Assembly: GCA_937929835.1 (NCBI GenBank)
Contig: CALFUU010000066.1
Location: 1-36,027, forward strand
Length of the DNA stretch: 36,027 bases
Direction: 5' to 3'
DNA from: an uncultured Saprospiraceae bacterium
Lineage (GTDB): Bacteria > Bacteroidota > Bacteroidia > Chitinophagales > Saprospiraceae
The stretch's first letter is position 1; the number at the start of each line of letters is the position of its first letter. Shown in pieces: positions 34,178 to 36,027 of the stretch. Both the position numbers and the translations under genes were made by a program. Below the pieces are notes generated by a model, which saw only the letters and a program-made list of their open reading frames with translations, did no database searches and was not told where the DNA came from.

Positions 34178-34644
34178 AAAACAGCATATCGAAGTGATAC
34201 TCCATAACTTCAGATGGAAGTTAGTAAGTGGAGTTCGATTATTCATACTGGAATCAAAGTGATAGAGATCTAATCTCTGTCACTTTTTTTTTGTAAGTAA
34301 CATTCAATGAAGAGATTGTAAGTTCTTAATGCAAATTCAAAATTTTGTATGTCAACATTTAGAAACCACTCAGAGTTTAGCTCATTTTGTTTTCTGTAAT
34401 TGACATGATATCGGTTAGATATGATGTGATAATATAATCTGTTAGGATTTTGAATACACTAGGTATTTCCAATATTATTTTGGCAAACCATCATATAGTT
34501 GCATTTATTCTCTTGTGAAACCACCAATATAAAAGGTATTGTTTTCCCTAATTGTCGCCATATGACAAATGATAAAATATAAATTCTTCTAGACAACCAT
34601 CATCTCAATAGTTGAATAATAGGGGTAACAAAATAAAAATTAAT
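34178..34644. other. AT-rich intergenic region, 467 bases
   Basis: It holds the terminator at 34256-34293 and a small TTGTC/GACAA inverted repeat near 34550-34567. The remainder is AT-rich with no gene I can support; no clear promoter box for the gene at 34645 was found. Confidence 0.5.
34256..34293 (+). terminator. Rho-independent terminator of the cupredoxin-like gene
   Basis: AAAGTGATAGAGAT (34256-34269) pairs with ATCTCTGTCACTTT (34273-34286), 14 pairs including one T-G wobble, around a 3-base loop, then a T-run to 34292. This is the strongest terminator in the window. Confidence 0.9.
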
Positions 34645-36027
34645 ATGCTTAAAACTTACAACACAATTATGCTGGGTTTATTCTTATTTGGAATTTTACT
34701 TCCAAGTGGTATAAATTCCCAAACCACACTTGAAGTCGATTTTGACGACTGTATTTCTAATTTCATTACTGGTACTAATTCCGACTTTACTGAATTTACA
34801 GCTGAGGTAACCGGAGTATCTCCAGATGGCTTGTCTCTAGAAGGAGGTCATCTCTATCGAGACAACCCTATGATTAACACACATTCGTGTACGCCTGGCG
34901 TGGCGGATAGTCCTGCGATGTGTGTCAGTTACTTGTCTGACTGTACGATTGACTTTGACAGCGAACGTGCTATTAGATTAGATGTAAAGCTAGATGGTAA
35001 TCAAACTAATACTTTATCAAGTATTAGCTTTTTCCATATGGCACCTGCTAACTTTGACTGGATAGGAGGAGCATCGGGTCTTAATAATTTTGCCAAGTAT
35101 TTTGGAGTTCAGATTCAAAATGATTCTGGAGAGATTCTCTATCAAGTTGATAGTCTTCCAACATTTCAAACATGGGAACAGTACAATCTTAGTTTGGATG
35201 GTCTCCAAGGATTTACTGTAGAAGATGAGACTACATTTGAAATAAAAGTAATTGCTTATTGTCCAATTGGTAATGGTGCAAATATTGCAGTATGGGATAT
35301 GGATCAATTCGTAGCTATTGCTGATTGTACAGCTCAAGCCGCAACTCTGATTGGCGAAACTCAATCTTTCTGTGTGGGTGATGGTAACCCAGATAATATA
35401 GATTCTGATGCGATTACAGTGTCTGGAGGTTCTGATAACACACAATGGGTTGTTACTGATGAAGATGGTACAATATTGGGATTACCGCCTTCATTCGATG
35501 TTGTGGATTTTGATGGAGCTGGATCAGGACTTTGTAGAGTGTACCTTGTTTCATTACAAGATGATGTCGTTGGACTTGACATGGGAAATAACATTTTTGA
35601 TGCTCAAGGATGTTATGGAGTTTCAAATGGAATTGATGTAGTGAGATCTGAAGTAAATGGAGGCGAATTATCAGGTGGACCATTTGAGTTCATCGTAGGC
35701 GATGGCGAGGCAGACCTCTTATCAGAAGCAGCAATCACAGTAACGAATACGAATGGAGAGAACTTCCAATGGGTGGTGACAGATGACGAAGGATATATCT
35801 TAGGTTTACCACCGACACTTGATGTAGTAGATGTCGAAGGAGCAGGCCCAGGAAACTGTCTAGTGTGGTACTTAGCATACAATGGTGAGATCACAGGAGC
35901 AGCGCCAGGAATGAATGCCAATGACCTTGAAGGATGCTTTGATCTGTCTAATCCAATCGAAGTAATCAGAACCAATGTCGATGGATGTCAAGCGAATGGA
36001 GGAGACTTGTTTGGTGGACCATTTGAG
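34645..36027 (+). CDS. Large repeat-containing secreted protein, 3' end outside window
   Basis: An ATG at 34645 opens a frame of 461 codons that reaches the window edge without a stop. Residues 1-27 form a signal peptide (hydrophobic run ending PSGINSQ). Residues about 28-235 form a beta-rich, Cys-containing domain of carbohydrate-binding appearance, with INTHSCTPG and FEIKVIAYCPIGNGAN. Repeats follow with the core VGDG...QWVVTDEDGTILGLPP...VVDFDGAGSG: unit 1 begins near base 35371, unit 2 near 35692 (107 residues later), and a third begins at 36013 with the same SGGPFE-like start (113 residues after the second). Such repeats usually end in a T9SS domain, here unseen. A surface or extracellular role is inferred. 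Confidence 0.8.
   Translation, partial: MLKTYNTIMLGLFLFGILLPSGINSQTTLEVDFDDCISNFITGTNSDFTEFTAEVTGVSPDGLSLEGGHLYRDNPMINTHSCTPGVADSPAMCVSYLSDCTIDFDSERAIRLDVKLDGNQTNTLSSISFFHMAPANFDWIGGASGLNNFAKYFGVQIQNDSGEILYQVDSLPTFQTWEQYNLSLDGLQGFTVEDETTFEIKVIAYCPIGNGANIAVWDMDQFVAIADCTAQAATLIGETQSFCVGDGNPDNIDSDAITVSGGSDNTQWVVTDEDGTILGLPPSFDVVDFDGAGSGLCRVYLVSLQDDVVGLDMGNNIFDAQGCYGVSNGIDVVRSEVNGGELSGGPFEFIVGDGEADLLSEAAITVTNTNGENFQWVVTDDEGYILGLPPTLDVVDVEGAGPGNCLVWYLAYNGEITGAAPGMNANDLEGCFDLSNPIEVIRTNVDGCQANGGDLFGGPFE

Noticed and set aside
34300-34480. A minus-strand open stretch of about 62 codons with protein-like composition (for example EWFLNVDIQNFEFAL)
   Set aside because: It has no usable start codon, is bounded by stops, and its end overlaps the strong terminator hairpin at 34256-34293. 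It could be a gene fragment but the evidence is too weak for a feature.

Overview
The window looks like a chromosomal segment from a Bacteroidota, most likely a Saprospiria-type marine or environmental lineage; this placement is inference. The grounds are two proteins with Type IX secretion (T9SS) C-terminal signals, an Omp28-like lipoprotein next to a DUF6029-type beta-barrel, ribonuclease Y, several lipoproteins with Bacteroidota-style lipoboxes, and recurrent TAnnTTTG -7 promoter elements. Most of it is ordinary core genome. The ends (1-1200 and about 31800-36027) look more accessory.

Layout. 1-938 is the 5' part of an unknown lipoprotein gene running off the left edge. 939-1204 holds a cluster of dispersed intergenic repeats. 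On the minus strand from 9073 down to 1205 come pheT, a structured non-coding gap, rny with a clear terminator, a methyltransferase with TPR-like C-terminus, and a MuiA-family (DUF4140/DUF4139) exported protein. 9237-13252 (minus) is an envelope group: outer-membrane barrel, Omp28-like lipoprotein, DUF6029-type barrel and a small lipoprotein. 13351-15279 (plus) encodes a glutamate-cysteine-ligase-like domain fused to two CBS domains. The 630-base gap after it holds two 47-base direct repeats, one copy of the dispersed repeat and a terminator. 15910-19634 (minus) is an SCP2-domain protein followed by a large T9SS type B surface protein.

19784-22445 (plus) is serC, a YgjP-like metallopeptidase and an AAA/ABC-type ATPase, apparently one transcription unit. 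A BNR/sialidase-like lipoprotein (22856-24193, plus) converges on a large T9SS type A protein with a BNR propeller, a GEVED domain and MopE-like Asp/Cys repeats (24209-27523, minus, GTG start). 27706-31763 (minus) carries a lipid-anchored VOC protein, frr, two tandem YugP-type zinc metallopeptidases and serS. Upstream of serS is a G-quadruplex motif beside an eight-copy GAGTGCA array. The right end (plus) has a HigA-antitoxin remnant, an AraC-type regulator, a secreted tandem cupredoxin-like protein lacking usual copper ligands, and the start of a large repeat-containing surface protein cut by the window edge.

Functionally the window mixes translation and RNA turnover (pheT, serS, frr, rny), serine synthesis (serC), and many envelope or secreted proteins. 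I see no defence system, prophage, insertion sequence, tRNA or rRNA. The less ordinary items are the GCS2-CBS fusion, the AraC/cupredoxin-like/repeat-protein cluster, the structured leader before rny, the duplicated YugP pair, and several repeat structures.
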